A stretch of DNA of 64,000 nt, taken from NCBI GenBank assembly GCA_026196225.1, contig JAPHRD010000066.1, forward strand, positions 1 to 64,000, in the 5' to 3' direction. This stretch comes from Motiliproteus sp. Lineage in GTDB: Bacteria > Pseudomonadota > Gammaproteobacteria > Pseudomonadales > Balneatricaceae. Of this stretch, positions 1 through 9,350 are shown piece by piece. The notes below the pieces were generated by a model, which worked only from the letters and a program-made list of their open reading frames with translations, was not told the origin of the DNA and made no database searches. Position numbers and translations under genes: made by a program. How positions within the stretch are numbered: the stretch's first letter is position 1; the number at the start of each line of letters is the position of its first letter.

Positions 1-52
1 CACTATCGGCGAAAGTGAGCTGGTGATCCATCGAGCATTCCCCAAATCATGA
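1..52 (+). CDS. possible C-terminal end of an upstream gene (partial)
   Basis: One plus-strand frame is open from the left edge and ends at a TGA at 50-52, giving about 16 residues. This could be the tail of a gene that starts outside the window. It is too short to assign a function and may be chance. From 53 to 310 I see no coding region, only the leader of the next gene. Confidence 0.25.
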   Translation, partial: TIGESELVIHRAFPKS

Positions 53-310
53 AGGTAAGGATTATCTCATGCCAGGGACTTAATCACAGGATCCCTAACA
101 AATTATCGACCAAATAACAGGGTTATTTAGTGATTTTGATGTTAAATCAGCAGATTAATCTTTAATTGACCCGCAATCTATGTACTGACAAAGCGTCAGC
201 ATTGCACTCTTCCGAATGCAAAAACTTGGCAGATCTCTCTAGTCGCGATAGCATGCGCCTGCCCTGTTCAAACGGCCAGGCACACCGACCCCAACTCCAG
301 GACCAAATCG

Positions 311-979
311 ATGTACAACACTCTCCGCGAAGCGTTCTATTTTTCGCGCAACCAATTCCAACCGCTGTTGATGATCGCTCTGGTCTACGCCTTGCCAGCC
401 TACGTGATCGAGTTGTCAGTTTTGATGCAGGAAGAACGCCCTGACCGCATCTATCTGGCGCTTATCAATGGTCTGTTTATGTGTTTGAGCGTCATCCAGT
501 TTGGCGCTGCGGTATTTTATATCGATCGGTTGAGCCGAGGTCAGGCAATATCTGTCAGCCAGGCGATTAGCATGGCGATCTCCCGCATGGGTAACCTGCT
601 TATCTTGAATCTGTTGATGGGTATCGCGATTCTTGGCGGCCTGATGCTAATGATCGTTCCTGGGCTATTTCTGGTCTACAAATTACTGTTCGCCGAATTC
701 TATCTATTGCTCGAAGACCAAGACCCCATTAAAGCGCTGAAAGCCAGTTACCATTCAACTACCGGTTTCGCCTCGGAGTTACTGCCACCCTTGGTTGTTT
801 GGGGCAGCCTGACGGTCATCGCCTCGATGATGGGCAGCGGTTATATTGATCGAGAATCCGATACCGCCTGGCTGGCATTGCTGATCCATCAGATCACCAT
901 GATGGTGCTAAGCGTTTACGGTTGGGCGCTGATCTACCGCCTATATCAAAAATTTATCGAAGGGGCTCCGGCAACCTAG
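311..979 (+). CDS. YciC-like multi-pass inner-membrane protein
   Basis: A 222-residue integral membrane protein of unknown biochemical role. It has about five or six hydrophobic segments (roughly residues 15-40, 55-80, 95-125, 150-175 and 190-212) separated by short charged loops. The pattern resembles the E. coli YciC/UPF0259 family, which is uncharacterised. The ATG follows AGGA nine bases upstream, which supports this start. It is monocistronic as seen here and converges on the minus-strand gene ending at 1002. The family assignment rests on overall composition and length; the membrane location is secure. Confidence 0.6.
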   Translation: MYNTLREAFYFSRNQFQPLLMIALVYALPAYVIELSVLMQEERPDRIYLALINGLFMCLSVIQFGAAVFYIDRLSRGQAISVSQAISMAISRMGNLLILNLLMGIAILGGLMLMIVPGLFLVYKLLFAEFYLLLEDQDPIKALKASYHSTTGFASELLPPLVVWGSLTVIASMMGSGYIDRESDTAWLALLIHQITMMVLSVYGWALIYRLYQKFIEGAPAT

Positions 980-1001
980 CCGGACCTCAGTCTCCAGAAA
1001 A

Positions 1002-2126
1002 TCACCAAATTTGGGCAATACCAGTCTGTGACCGGCAGTTGCCCTGGATAGCGACATCCAGATTCGCCATTCTTTGCTGAAGGCTATCGATCAAACCTCT
1101 GTTCATCGCTTTTAGGTCCATTTGCAGCAATTTCGGTTCACTGAGACGCAACTCCAGCTGCTGCTGAATCGCTTCTGCCAAAATCAGTAACAACATTGCC
1201 TTGCTGTTCTCAAATTGCTGCTCTGCCAGCCCTCGAATATAAGAGCGAACCGGGGCGAATTGGGCATAATTGCTATCCCCTTCCAGACGACTAAACCGAT
1301 ACTCTTCCACGGATAGATGACGTTGAAATGATCGGTAATGGAGAACATCTGGAACCACCACATTGGAAAAATAACTGTTGAATCCCAGCTGACTAGGCTC
1401 AAATGGAATCGGCTCCGTTAAAATACTTTGTCGATTTATCCCTCCAGCTGCGGCCATCATCACCGACTGCCAACGCCCGGTCATTATTACCGCCAGGGTA
1501 TCGGCAAAGAGTTCATGATAGGGCGCCAACAGACGATATCGTGCTGCAGGGCTATCACTGCCCAGTTGCTCAAAAACCTTCGCCAGACGCTCCTCGAGAT
1601 GCATAACGGCACTGGCTTCAAAAATCAGCTCGGTATGATCATTAATCCAGCGGGATAGGTTGCCGGCCATTTTGACCAAGCGCCGCTGTCGCAACTGTAT
1701 TAAAAATCCCTGATCCTCTCTGATTTGCTGTTCCAGCCCTAACAGAGAATCCTGTAATGACCTGGGTCCACCGATTCGATCACGCATCTGGTAATAACTT
1801 AAAACACTGGAATGGCGGTATAGGTAATGATCCAGAACCTTATGACCGTACTCGTGGTAGAGATGGACCGGCAGATAATCATGACCAATAAAGATCATAC
1901 CTAGAGAAAGATCGTACTGTGGCCCCCGGTCGCTGCGAAACACCCGGACAGAATCAGGAAGCTGGGTAAACGCGCGACACAACAATCGGTTGGTTCGATC
2001 TATTTCAGAATAGATACGCTCTTCCCATAGCTGGCTGGGAGCATTAACGATGTCGATCCGTGTTGAGTTAACCGCCGCAGTCGCTAAAGATGGGAAAAGC
2101 ACAAGTAGGAACAGTAGTGTTCTCAC
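1002..2126 (-). CDS. secreted protein with HExxH metallopeptidase-like motif, unknown family
   Basis: A 374-residue protein with a signal peptide (hydrophobic residues 3-17, cleavage near ATA-A) and an HEYGH motif at residues 91-95, the classic zinc-binding signature of metallopeptidases. A possible third ligand lies in the YHELFADTLA stretch about 110 residues later. The rest is predicted mostly helical with no recognised domain. The start is GTG, preceded by GGAGAG about eight bases upstream; the nearby ATG is out of frame. It is probably periplasmic. I do not recognise the family, and catalytic activity is inferred only from the motif. The divergent gap to the next gene (2127-2406) shows no clear promoter or repeat. 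Confidence 0.65.
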   Translation of the reverse strand: MRTLLFLLVLFPSLATAAVNSTRIDIVNAPSQLWEERIYSEIDRTNRLLCRAFTQLPDSVRVFRSDRGPQYDLSLGMIFIGHDYLPVHLYHEYGHKVLDHYLYRHSSVLSYYQMRDRIGGPRSLQDSLLGLEQQIREDQGFLIQLRQRRLVKMAGNLSRWINDHTELIFEASAVMHLEERLAKVFEQLGSDSPAARYRLLAPYHELFADTLAVIMTGRWQSVMMAAAGGINRQSILTEPIPFEPSQLGFNSYFSNVVVPDVLHYRSFQRHLSVEEYRFSRLEGDSNYAQFAPVRSYIRGLAEQQFENSKAMLLLILAEAIQQQLELRLSEPKLLQMDLKAMNRGLIDSLQQRMANLDVAIQGNCRSQTGIAQIW

Positions 2127-2406
2127 CCATACTCTCCAAGCTAGTAATGCAATCTCTATAAAATTAAGTATAGACAGAGGCCGACATCCGCCTCGACGAC
2201 CCTACTCAGAGCACACTTTTCTGGCGGCAAGATCCCACCTTGAAGCCACCCCATCATGGACTATGCTAATTAAATCTCATTAACCGCAAGGGATATGTGA
2301 CCTTAGCCAGCGCAGAAGGGACCTGCTATGCCTCGGCTCCCCTCTGTGTTCTCAAAATTCGCAATCCGCAAGCTGCAGAATCACTCAATCCAAGAGGGTG
2401 CGAAAA

Positions 2407-3102
2407 ATGACTTTCTTTAAAAGCCCGATCGATGAACGCTTAGCCCGATACGATCACTTGATCGTCCATTGCACCGCAACCGGCCCGAACAAAAAAACTG
2501 TCGATGCAAAATGGGTCGATACGGTTCACAAAAAGAAAGGTTGGCGAGGATGCGGATACCACGCGGTAATCACCCGGGACGGTGAGGTGCAAACCCATGA
2601 CGATGGATTTAAAGCCAGGCCCATCAACCGACAGGGCTCACATGTGGGGGGCTGCGGACCGGGATGGAATGCCAGAAGCTTAGGCGTCTCTTTAGCTGGC
2701 GGTGTTGACCGAAGCGGTAATCCCGATTGTAACTTTACCGACAAACAGTACTCTGCCTTGGCCCAGTTTATTGAGAGTTTTCTAGACGCTCATCCTAATC
2801 CCAAAGACGTAAAAGTGATGGGCCACAGAGACCTGATACATATCACCCGATCATCACCAAAAGCCTGCCCCTGCTTCGATGTCAGCGAGTTTATGATCGA
2901 TAGAAAACTGAATATTGAAGATGAGGATTCGGATCCCGTCGAGGTGGATTCACCCATGTCTCTTCCTGAAACCTATAAAGTGAAACGGGGCGATAGTCTT
3001 TGGAAAATCTCAAGACTATTTGGAATTAGCGTTGATTCGATCCGAGAAAAGAATAGTCTAGACTCCGACACCATCAAAACGGGCCAGATTCTAAAGATCT
3101 AG
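2407..3102 (+). CDS. N-acetylmuramoyl-L-alanine amidase (T7-lysozyme-like) with C-terminal LysM
   Basis: The N-terminal ~165 residues are an Amidase_2/PGRP fold resembling T7 lysozyme, which cleaves the bond between N-acetylmuramic acid and L-alanine in peptidoglycan. Putative zinc ligands are the His of VHCTAT near residue 22, the His of GHRDL and a Cys in the ACPCFD segment. Residues ~185-231 form one LysM domain that binds peptidoglycan. There is no signal peptide, which is odd for a chromosomal wall hydrolase and recalls phage endolysins. I prefer ATG 2407 because GAGGG sits eight bases upstream; the GTG at 2398 lies within that ribosome site. Two small secreted proteins follow on the same strand. 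Confidence 0.85.
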   Translation: MTFFKSPIDERLARYDHLIVHCTATGPNKKTVDAKWVDTVHKKKGWRGCGYHAVITRDGEVQTHDDGFKARPINRQGSHVGGCGPGWNARSLGVSLAGGVDRSGNPDCNFTDKQYSALAQFIESFLDAHPNPKDVKVMGHRDLIHITRSSPKACPCFDVSEFMIDRKLNIEDEDSDPVEVDSPMSLPETYKVKRGDSLWKISRLFGISVDSIREKNSLDSDTIKTGQILKI

Positions 3103-3148
3103 CCCCCATAACAACAATTACCACGATGCACTAATAAGGAGAGCATTT

Positions 3149-3463
3149 ATGGGTTTGAAACTGACCACCTCCATCCTGTTGACCGCTGTTTTAGCCACTG
3201 GTACCACTGCTAATGCCAAGGATGTTAATAGCGGCGATCAATTGCGCGAGACTGCGGCATCATACAGCCATAAGGCTGACAGTTATCAAAAGAGTGGGAT
3301 GGACGATATCGCTACCATCTACCAACAAATGGCCAGAATTAAACGCCACGCAGCTCAACTGGCTGATCAGGATCGCTGGGACGATATCGATTGGACGGAA
3401 TACCACCAGTTAGAAGAAAAGTTGGGCAAGCTTTATTCCCAACATAAAAAGACCCACAAGTAA
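3149..3463 (+). CDS. small secreted hypothetical protein
   Basis: A 104-residue protein with a signal peptide (residues 1-23, cleavage after ANA) and a highly charged, helical mature part rich in Lys, Gln, Asp and His. There are no cysteines. AAGGAGAG lies at good distance from the ATG. I do not recognise the family. It is probably a periplasmic helical protein. It follows the LysM amidase by 46 bases and may share its transcript. Confidence 0.6.
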   Translation: MGLKLTTSILLTAVLATGTTANAKDVNSGDQLRETAASYSHKADSYQKSGMDDIATIYQQMARIKRHAAQLADQDRWDDIDWTEYHQLEEKLGKLYSQHKKTHK

Positions 3464-3561
3464 GTCGCTAGCAAAGCGAGTTGATAGTCATATTTGTAGT
3501 AGAATTTTCAGCTCGCCACTTTCCTTTTGTACCTATCGCCAAATAATCGGAGCCGTTTTCT

Positions 3562-3966
3562 ATGCGGATATTACCGCTACTGCTGCTGTCCTTAATCAGT
3601 TTTCAGACCTTTGCGGAGTCAATGACCGTTACCGTCAAACCAAGCAAAGGCTTCACCGGCACCGCCTTTTTCAATTTCCACGAATCCGGCAGTGTGTCTC
3701 TGATGTATTACCACAGCCCGATTAAGGCGAAAGAAAGCACTCTGTCGATGGATCCTGATGTACGCAAAAAAACCTTGGAGCAGGCGCAGACTATTCTCTC
3801 TGATTATCTCAGTCGTGAGAGCTATCTAGATTTAGAAGAGAGCAAACTGGCCATAGGAATCTCTCAAACCAAAGAGGGCGTTACCAAGTCGATATCTGCC
3901 AACAGGTTAACGGCTCCGGCAAAGGCGCTGGTGGATTCTTTGCTACCCCTGATCCCTAAGAAATAG
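3562..3966 (+). CDS. small secreted hypothetical protein
   Basis: A 134-residue protein with a signal peptide (residues 1-18, cleavage after TFA) and a mixed strand/helix mature region. No domain recognised and no cysteines. The ribosome site is weak (CGGAG about 12 bases upstream). It converges on the urease operon, whose minus-strand terminator lies just beyond its stop codon. Confidence 0.55.
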   Translation: MRILPLLLLSLISFQTFAESMTVTVKPSKGFTGTAFFNFHESGSVSLMYYHSPIKAKESTLSMDPDVRKKTLEQAQTILSDYLSRESYLDLEESKLAIGISQTKEGVTKSISANRLTAPAKALVDSLLPLIPKK

Positions 3967-3985
3967 CCATCCTCAGGTTCCCTAT

Positions 3986-4012
3986 AAAAAAACAGCCGCT
4001 AAGTGGCGGCTG
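3986..4012 (-). terminator. intrinsic terminator of the urt-ure operon
   Basis: Seven-bp stem (3993-3999 paired with 4006-4012) with a six-base loop. Read on the minus strand the stem is followed at once by seven T residues (A run at 3986-3992). It lies 30 bases beyond the ureG stop codon. Confidence 0.85.
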
Positions 4013-4041
4013 ATTTGCATCATGTCCAACACCAGAAGACA

Positions 4042-4671
4042 CTAACTCACTTTTAGCTCTCGACGCTCCAGCATTCCCTCGTTGATAATAAAGTCGATAA
4101 TCTGCTGCAGACCCTGACCGCTCTTAAGGTTACTGAACACGAAGGGACGATCGCCACGCATCTTCTTGGCATCGCGATCCATCACCTCCAGTGAAGCGCC
4201 GACCAAAGGTGCCAGATCGGTCTTGTTGATAATCAGCAAATCGGACTTGGTGATACCCGGTCCGCCCTTGCGTGGGATCTTGTCACCGGCAGAGACGTCG
4301 ATCACATAGAGAGTCAGATCCGACAGCTCAGGGCTGAAAGTAGCGCTGAGGTTATCACCGCCGCTCTCCACTAATACCAGTTCCAAGCCGGGATGACGGC
4401 TCTGCAGCTCGTCGATAGCTGCTAGGTTCATGGAAGCATCTTCACGAATCGCAGTATGCGGACAACCGCCGGTTTCAACACCCATAATACGGTCGGCTTC
4501 CAGTGCCTCGTGGCGGAGCAGAAACTGCTCATCCTCTTTGGTGTAGATATCATTGGTGACCACCGCCAGGTTGTACTGTTCGCGCAACACCTGACACAAC
4601 TCTTTCAATAGCGCCGTTTTACCGGACCCCACTGGACCGCCGACACCAACTCGCAAACACTGTGAACTCAT
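4042..4671 (-). CDS. ureG: urease accessory GTPase UreG
   Basis: SIMIBI-class GTPase that powers nickel insertion into urease, working with UreD, UreF and UreE in the cytosol. A P-loop (GPVGSGKT) lies near residues 11-18. A CPH metal-binding motif sits in the [10 protein letters not shown] stretch, with [12 protein letters not shown] and the NKTD guanine-specificity motif further on. At 209 residues it matches the usual length. I chose ATG 4671 because AAGGA precedes it; the in-frame ATG at 4716 adds 15 residues absent from the family. It is the last gene of the operon. Confidence 0.97.
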   Translation of the reverse strand: MSSQCLRVGVGGPVGSGKTALLKELCQVLREQYNLAVVTNDIYTKEDEQFLLRHEALEADRIMGVETGGCPHTAIREDASMNLAAIDELQSRHPGLELVLVESGGDNLSATFSPELSDLTLYVIDVSAGDKIPRKGGPGITKSDLLIINKTDLAPLVGASLEVMDRDAKKMRGDRPFVFSNLKSGQGLQQIIDFIINEGMLERRELKVS

Positions 4672-4723
4672 GGCAATTTTCCTTCTTTTTGATTCGTTTC
4701 TAGTCACGACTATCAATCTTCAA

Positions 4724-5392
4724 TCAGCTACGAAACAGCCGCGAGTACTGGGTCTCATGGAGTGCGCTGGCCATGGCCACGCCAGGCAAAGTCGCACCCA
4801 AGTCATCATCCTGTAATTGCTGTGCGGTATTAACCGCGTCTTCGATAGCGGGCATCAATCCCAACAACAACTTCTGCGCGGCAGTCTGGCCTAGCGGTAG
4901 CGTCTTGCAGGCTACCGCCACCTGATTCTCCAGCCAGCTCCAGGCAAAACCCTGCAGTAATTCCGCCTCCGGGACTTGGCAGAGCACACCAGCACGAGCG
5001 AATTGGCTGGCATAACAAGGTTTTTCTGGCTGTTGATCGTCAGCATCCACCTGCTCCAAAGAAACCAACAGCCGACGCAATGCTGCCCCTAACTGCTTAT
5101 CCTCAAACAACAGTTCTTTGCTTTCGCGATTGGCCCGCAGCCAGTGATTCCAATAGGTCAGCGCAATGGGGTCATCATCCAGATAGCCCTGACGGAAGCG
5201 TTTTAGCAGCGGCAGATCGACCTTAGCCATCCCCTCCTTTAACACTCCGGACAGCCAGTCATGAAGATCCTGCTGGTCCTTCAGCCATCCGCTATCCAGG
5301 GCGTATTCCAGTCCCTGAGAATAGGCGAAGCCCCCTACCGGTAGCGAAGGGCTGATCAGGTGCATCAGATGCAGCAACGCACGTGATTGCAT
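4724..5392 (-). CDS. ureF: urease accessory protein UreF
   Basis: All-helical chaperone of 222 residues that bridges UreD-bound apo-urease to UreG in the nickel-activation complex. The N-terminal LLHLMHLISPSLPVGGF and YSQGLE region is diagnostic of the family. Length is typical. It follows ureE by 9 bases; GAGG lies upstream of its ATG. Cytosolic. Confidence 0.96.
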   Translation of the reverse strand: MQSRALLHLMHLISPSLPVGGFAYSQGLEYALDSGWLKDQQDLHDWLSGVLKEGMAKVDLPLLKRFRQGYLDDDPIALTYWNHWLRANRESKELLFEDKQLGAALRRLLVSLEQVDADDQQPEKPCYASQFARAGVLCQVPEAELLQGFAWSWLENQVAVACKTLPLGQTAAQKLLLGLMPAIEDAVNTAQQLQDDDLGATLPGVAMASALHETQYSRLFRS

Positions 5393-5401
5393 AGTGATAC
5401 C

Positions 5402-5932
5402 TCAGTGATGATGTCCGTGGTCGTGATCATCATAACTATGATCATGTCCCTGATCATGTCCCTGATCGTGAGAATGATCGTGAGAATGGCCATGGGAATG
5501 ACCACCGTGATCTCCATAGGCGCCGTTTTCCGGCATAAAGGGAGCCATCTCGTTAACGGTCTCCAGACCATAGAGTTCTGCCAGATCCTGCAACACATGA
5601 TCGGGCTGGAAGCGCAGCCAGCGCTCACCCACCTGCAGCGGCACATGCCGGTTGCCCAGGTGATAGCAAACCTTTGAGAATTGCTGCCAGTCTTCGGTAT
5701 TGGCGGTGACCACCGCTTCCGGCTGGGCTAGCACCTGAATCACCTGGTTGCATTCAGTCATCAATAGATCACCCTCCTGCAGAACCTGCCCCCGTTCGAT
5801 AAAGACGCCCACTTCCAATCCACCGACAGTTTCAGCTTTGAATCGGCCACGCTTACGCAGATCGAAAGGCAGGCTTAGTTGGTCCAATACCGTGGCCGGG
5901 GTACCATCGTAGCGAGCAATAATTTTCAGCAT
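5402..5932 (-). CDS. ureE: urease nickel metallochaperone UreE with long His-rich tail
   Basis: Delivers Ni2+ to the UreG/UreF/UreD complex. The N-terminal peptide-binding domain (about 1-70) is followed by the ferredoxin-like metal-binding domain with the conserved His in the LGNRHVP segment (~residue 95). From about residue 141 the protein ends in a His/Asp/Gly/Ser tail carrying 15 histidines, a nickel-storage feature known from Klebsiella UreE but missing in many homologues. The tail coding DNA (5402-5505) is a degenerate tandem repeat. A good GAGGAG ribosome site precedes the ATG. Confidence 0.96.
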   Translation of the reverse strand: MLKIIARYDGTPATVLDQLSLPFDLRKRGRFKAETVGGLEVGVFIERGQVLQEGDLLMTECNQVIQVLAQPEAVVTANTEDWQQFSKVCYHLGNRHVPLQVGERWLRFQPDHVLQDLAELYGLETVNEMAPFMPENGAYGDHGGHSHGHSHDHSHDQGHDQGHDHSYDDHDHGHHH

Positions 5933-5959
5933 TAATTTCTCCTCAACCCTTCCCTGTCT

Positions 5960-7666
5960 TTAGAACAGGAAGTAGCGTTGTGCCAGCGGTAGTTGATCGG
6001 CCGGCTCGCAAGTCAGCAACTGACCATCTGCGCGCACTTCGTAGGTCTCGGGATCGACCTCCATCACCGGCATATAGTCATTCAATTTCATATCGGCTTT
6101 GGTGACACTGCGCACGTTCTTGCAGGGTGCTAGCTCACGATCCAATCCCAGCTTTTCCGCCAATCCCTTTTCCATCGCTTTTGCCGATACAAAGGTCAGG
6201 CTGGTCGCTGCTGCGGCCTTGGGGCTTGCCCCAAACATAGGGCGGTAATGGACCGGTTGCGGTGTCGGAATCGAAGCGTTGGGGTCACCCATAGGTGCGG
6301 CTGCAATAAAGCCGCCCTTCAGAATCAGCGAAGGCTTGGTAGCAAAGAAAGAGGGCTTCCAAAGCACCAGATCCGCCAGTTTACCCACTTCGATCGATCC
6401 CACCTCATGGCCAATACCGTGGCTGATAGCAGGATTAATTCCAATCTTGGCGATATAGCGCTTGGCGCGAAAGTTATCGCAGCCACTGTCCTGATCCTCC
6501 GGCAACAGACCGCGCTGCACCTTCATCTTGTGAGCGGTCTGCCAGGTACGGATCACCACCTCCCCTACCCGTCCCATAGCCTGTGAATCGGAAGCGATCA
6601 TGGAGAAGGCACCGAGATCGTGGAGGATGTCTTCAGCAGCGATAGTCTCCTTACGGATCCGCGAATCGGCAAAAGCCACATCCTCGGGGATATTAGGATC
6701 AAGGTGGTGGCACACCATCAGCATATCCAGATGCTCGTCCACTGTATTGATGGTGTAAGGCCGGGTTGGATTGGTGGAGGACGGCAATACATTGGGTAGT
6801 CCACAGGCCTTGATGATATCGGGAGCATGACCGCCACCGGCCCCTTCGGTGTGGTAGGTGTGAATTGAACGCCCCTTAAAAGAGTCGATGGTATCTTCCA
6901 CAAAACCCGACTCGTTGAGGGTGTCGGTGTGGATCGCCACCTGCACATCATAACGCTCAGCCACGCTCAGGCAGCTATCGATGGAGGCGGGCGTGGTGCC
7001 CCAGTCTTCGTGTAGTTTCAGCCCCATTACACCGGCTTCAAGTTGCTCTTCCAGTGCTCCTGACAGGCTGGCGTTACCCTTGCCAAGAAAACCGAAATTC
7101 ATCGGCAGATGGTCGGTACCCTGCAGCATCTTGCCAATATTCCAGGGGCCTGGTGTACAGGTGGTCGCATTGGTACCAGTCGCAGGACCGGTGCCCCCGC
7201 CCAGCATGGTAGTGACGCCGGACATCAGTGCTTCATCCACCTGCTGCGGACAGATAAAGTGGATATGGGAGTCGACAGCACCGGCGGTAAGGATCTGTCC
7301 CTCACCGGCAATCACTTCGGTTCCGGGGCCAATAATGATATCCACCCCTTCCTGGGTATCCGGGTTACCGGCCTTGCCGATGGCGGCGATACGTCCGGCC
7401 CTGATACCCACATCTGCTTTAACGATGCCCCAATAATCGAGAATCAACGCATTAGTGATCACCGTGTCCATGGCGATACTGTTATCTACTTGGCTCTGAC
7501 CCATACCATCACGAATCACCTTGCCACCGCCAAATTTCACTTCGTCGCCGTATACCGTGTAATCCTTTTCCACTTCGATCCAGAGTTCGGTATCTCCCAA
7601 ACGCACACGGTCACCAGTGGTGGGGCCAAACATATCGGCATAGGCCTGTCGGGAAATCTTAGCCAT
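5960..7666 (-). CDS. ureC: urease alpha subunit UreC
   Basis: Catalytic subunit that hydrolyses urea to ammonia and carbamate at a di-nickel site. Visible ligands: the HIHF pair near residue 136, the carbamylated Lys in GLKLHEDWG near 219, His in AIHTDTLNE, His in [12 protein letters not shown], and Asp in ASDSQAMGR near 362. The mobile-flap Cys/His is in MVCHHLD near 321. At 568 residues it is full length with no missing ligand. The ureB stop overlaps the ureC ATG by one base (TAATG), implying coupled translation. Confidence 0.98.
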   Translation of the reverse strand: MAKISRQAYADMFGPTTGDRVRLGDTELWIEVEKDYTVYGDEVKFGGGKVIRDGMGQSQVDNSIAMDTVITNALILDYWGIVKADVGIRAGRIAAIGKAGNPDTQEGVDIIIGPGTEVIAGEGQILTAGAVDSHIHFICPQQVDEALMSGVTTMLGGGTGPATGTNATTCTPGPWNIGKMLQGTDHLPMNFGFLGKGNASLSGALEEQLEAGVMGLKLHEDWGTTPASIDSCLSVAERYDVQVAIHTDTLNESGFVEDTIDSFKGRSIHTYHTEGAGGGHAPDIIKACGLPNVLPSSTNPTRPYTINTVDEHLDMLMVCHHLDPNIPEDVAFADSRIRKETIAAEDILHDLGAFSMIASDSQAMGRVGEVVIRTWQTAHKMKVQRGLLPEDQDSGCDNFRAKRYIAKIGINPAISHGIGHEVGSIEVGKLADLVLWKPSFFATKPSLILKGGFIAAAPMGDPNASIPTPQPVHYRPMFGASPKAAAATSLTFVSAKAMEKGLAEKLGLDRELAPCKNVRSVTKADMKLNDYMPVMEVDPETYEVRADGQLLTCEPADQLPLAQRYFLF

Positions 7667-8007
7667 TACTGCTGCCCTCCTTGTGGATCCTGCTCTTGAG
7701 AATCTAGGGCGCCCATCACCTGGCCGCGGAATCCGTAGATAGTGCGAGTACCGGCAATAGCCACCAATTCGATGGTGCGGGTCTGGCCCGGCTCAAAGCG
7801 AACCGCAGTACCGGCGGCAATATTGAGGCGAAAACCTTTGGCAGCCTCACGGTCAAAATCCAGCGCCTTGTTGGTTTCAAAGAAGTGGTAGTGGGAACCC
7901 ACCTGAATGGGACGGTCGCCGGTGTTGGCTACCTTGAGGGTTAGCGTCTGGCGGCCGCTGTTAAGCTCAATATCACCCGCCTGTATCTGCATCTCTCCGG
8001 GAATCAT
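7666..8007 (-). CDS. ureB: urease beta subunit UreB
   Basis: Structural subunit of 113 residues beginning MIPGEMQIQ, the family's typical start; further upstream residues in the same frame are not family-like. The central [17 protein letters not shown] and YGFRG segments are diagnostic. It assembles with UreA and UreC into the cytosolic apo-enzyme. It lies 46 bases after ureA and overlaps ureC by one base. Confidence 0.96.
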   Translation of the reverse strand: MIPGEMQIQAGDIELNSGRQTLTLKVANTGDRPIQVGSHYHFFETNKALDFDREAAKGFRLNIAAGTAVRFEPGQTRTIELVAIAGTRTIYGFRGQVMGALDSQEQDPQGGQQ

Positions 8008-8053
8008 TATTCTGCTGCTCCTATTCTTATAGGCTGATGGGTGAATAGACAAG

Positions 8054-8356
8054 CTATTGAATGGGCTGGTGCACGGTGACCAGCTTGGTACCGTCCGGGA
8101 AGGTCGCTTCCACCTGCACCTCATCCACCATTTCAGCGATGCCATCCATCACCTGCTCGCGATTGAGAATGGAGCGCCCGGCGCTCATCAGCTCTGCTAC
8201 CGTCTTGCCTTCACGGGCACCTTCCATAATGGCGCAGGAGATCAACGCCACCGATTCCGGGTAGTTAAGGCGTAGCCCCTTGTGCAAACGCCGTTCCGCC
8301 AGCAGACCTGCGGTAAACAACATCAACTTGTCTTTCTCTCTTGGTGTCAGTTCCAT
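8054..8356 (-). CDS. ureA: urease gamma subunit UreA
   Basis: Smallest urease subunit, 100 residues, starting [14 protein letters not shown] and containing the conserved [11 protein letters not shown] and [18 protein letters not shown] segments. Length and sequence are typical. GGGAG precedes the ATG. It is cotranscribed between ureD and ureB. Confidence 0.97.
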   Translation of the reverse strand: MELTPREKDKLMLFTAGLLAERRLHKGLRLNYPESVALISCAIMEGAREGKTVAELMSAGRSILNREQVMDGIAEMVDEVQVEATFPDGTKLVTVHQPIQ

Positions 8357-8393
8357 ACCTGAGCTCCCATCTCTTAGAAGTTATCCAGTGGCT

Positions 8394-9326
8394 TTAGGTC
8401 AGCCAGATTCGTGGTATTTCAGCATCACGGCCGGTCAATGCCGGACGCAACAGCTGCCATAAACCGCTAAAACAGTTCCTCGCCTGCTCCGCATCCTCTC
8501 CCAGATAACGGATCGCCAGTACACCCAAACGCCAGGTCACCGACACACAGGGCACGGGTAAATCGTTGTTTTGATCTTCGCTCAGGTACTGCTCAATAAA
8601 TTCCCGCAGCGAGCCGATCAGCGCCACCGGCTCCTGCTCAAATCCCACCGCGTAGAGGTTGCCGATCACCCCTTTACCATTCAGGCCCCAGCGTTGATTC
8701 GCCAGATCACTGCCCGCCTGCAGGTGTTGTCGCTCCAGCAGCAATGGCAGTTCATCTCGATAGATCGCCATGTCTTGCAAGAAACAGCCTTGAGTAAATT
8801 CGATATCGCTGGCGGGACGGCCAAGACAGATAATCTCCCAGCCGATAAAGCGGCTGTCGGATTGCAGATCAATTCGAGTTTGGCTTTGGCCGAGGGCACC
8901 GTTATATAGAATCGTTTCCTGGGGTAGCCACTCCAGGGTGGCACTCTCTGCCACGGTCAATTGCACTTGCTGCTGTTGCGAGACACTGCAACTATCACCC
9001 TTGTAGATCTTTCCGGCAGAAGGCGTGGTAATCAGCGCTTCGCAACCGGCTTCTAGATGGGCTTCAATTCGCAACTGATCGCCGCTCACCAGACCACCCG
9101 GAGGGTGCAGCAGGTAGACATGGCAAACCGGGCCTTCCGGATAAAAGGGCCGCTGTACCCTCAAGGGTCCCAAGTGTTTCAGAATGGGTAATGCGGTACG
9201 CTCGGCCCGTTGCTCAAAACCCAGCTCGATAGAAGCCAGCCACTGGCGATCACTACCATAGCCCTGCTTATCCGATTCTTGTTGATCGGACTGTTTATCA
9301 CCGGGAAGGGTAAGCGCCTGGTTCAT
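8394..9326 (-). CDS. ureD: urease accessory protein UreD
   Basis: Scaffold protein (also called UreH) that binds apo-urease and recruits UreF and UreG; it forms the tunnel for nickel. Family segments include PEGPVCHVYLLHPPGGLVSGD and TTPSAGKIYKG. I place the start at ATG 9326 (310 residues); a GTG two codons upstream is an alternative. It starts 24 bases after urtE stops, physically joining the transporter and enzyme genes in one operon. Confidence 0.95.
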   Translation of the reverse strand: MNQALTLPGDKQSDQQESDKQGYGSDRQWLASIELGFEQRAERTALPILKHLGPLRVQRPFYPEGPVCHVYLLHPPGGLVSGDQLRIEAHLEAGCEALITTPSAGKIYKGDSCSVSQQQQVQLTVAESATLEWLPQETILYNGALGQSQTRIDLQSDSRFIGWEIICLGRPASDIEFTQGCFLQDMAIYRDELPLLLERQHLQAGSDLANQRWGLNGKGVIGNLYAVGFEQEPVALIGSLREFIEQYLSEDQNNDLPVPCVSVTWRLGVLAIRYLGEDAEQARNCFSGLWQLLRPALTGRDAEIPRIWLT

Positions 9327-9350
9327 AGTCACTTCGGTCCTATGCGTTCA

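Noticed and set aside
5402-5505. Short repeats that could suggest a CRISPR or satellite
   Set aside because: They are in frame and encode the known UreE His-rich tail.
5387-5677. Plus-strand Met/Ile-rich open frame opposite ureE
   Set aside because: Its repetitive composition is only the complement of the UreE His-tail codons.
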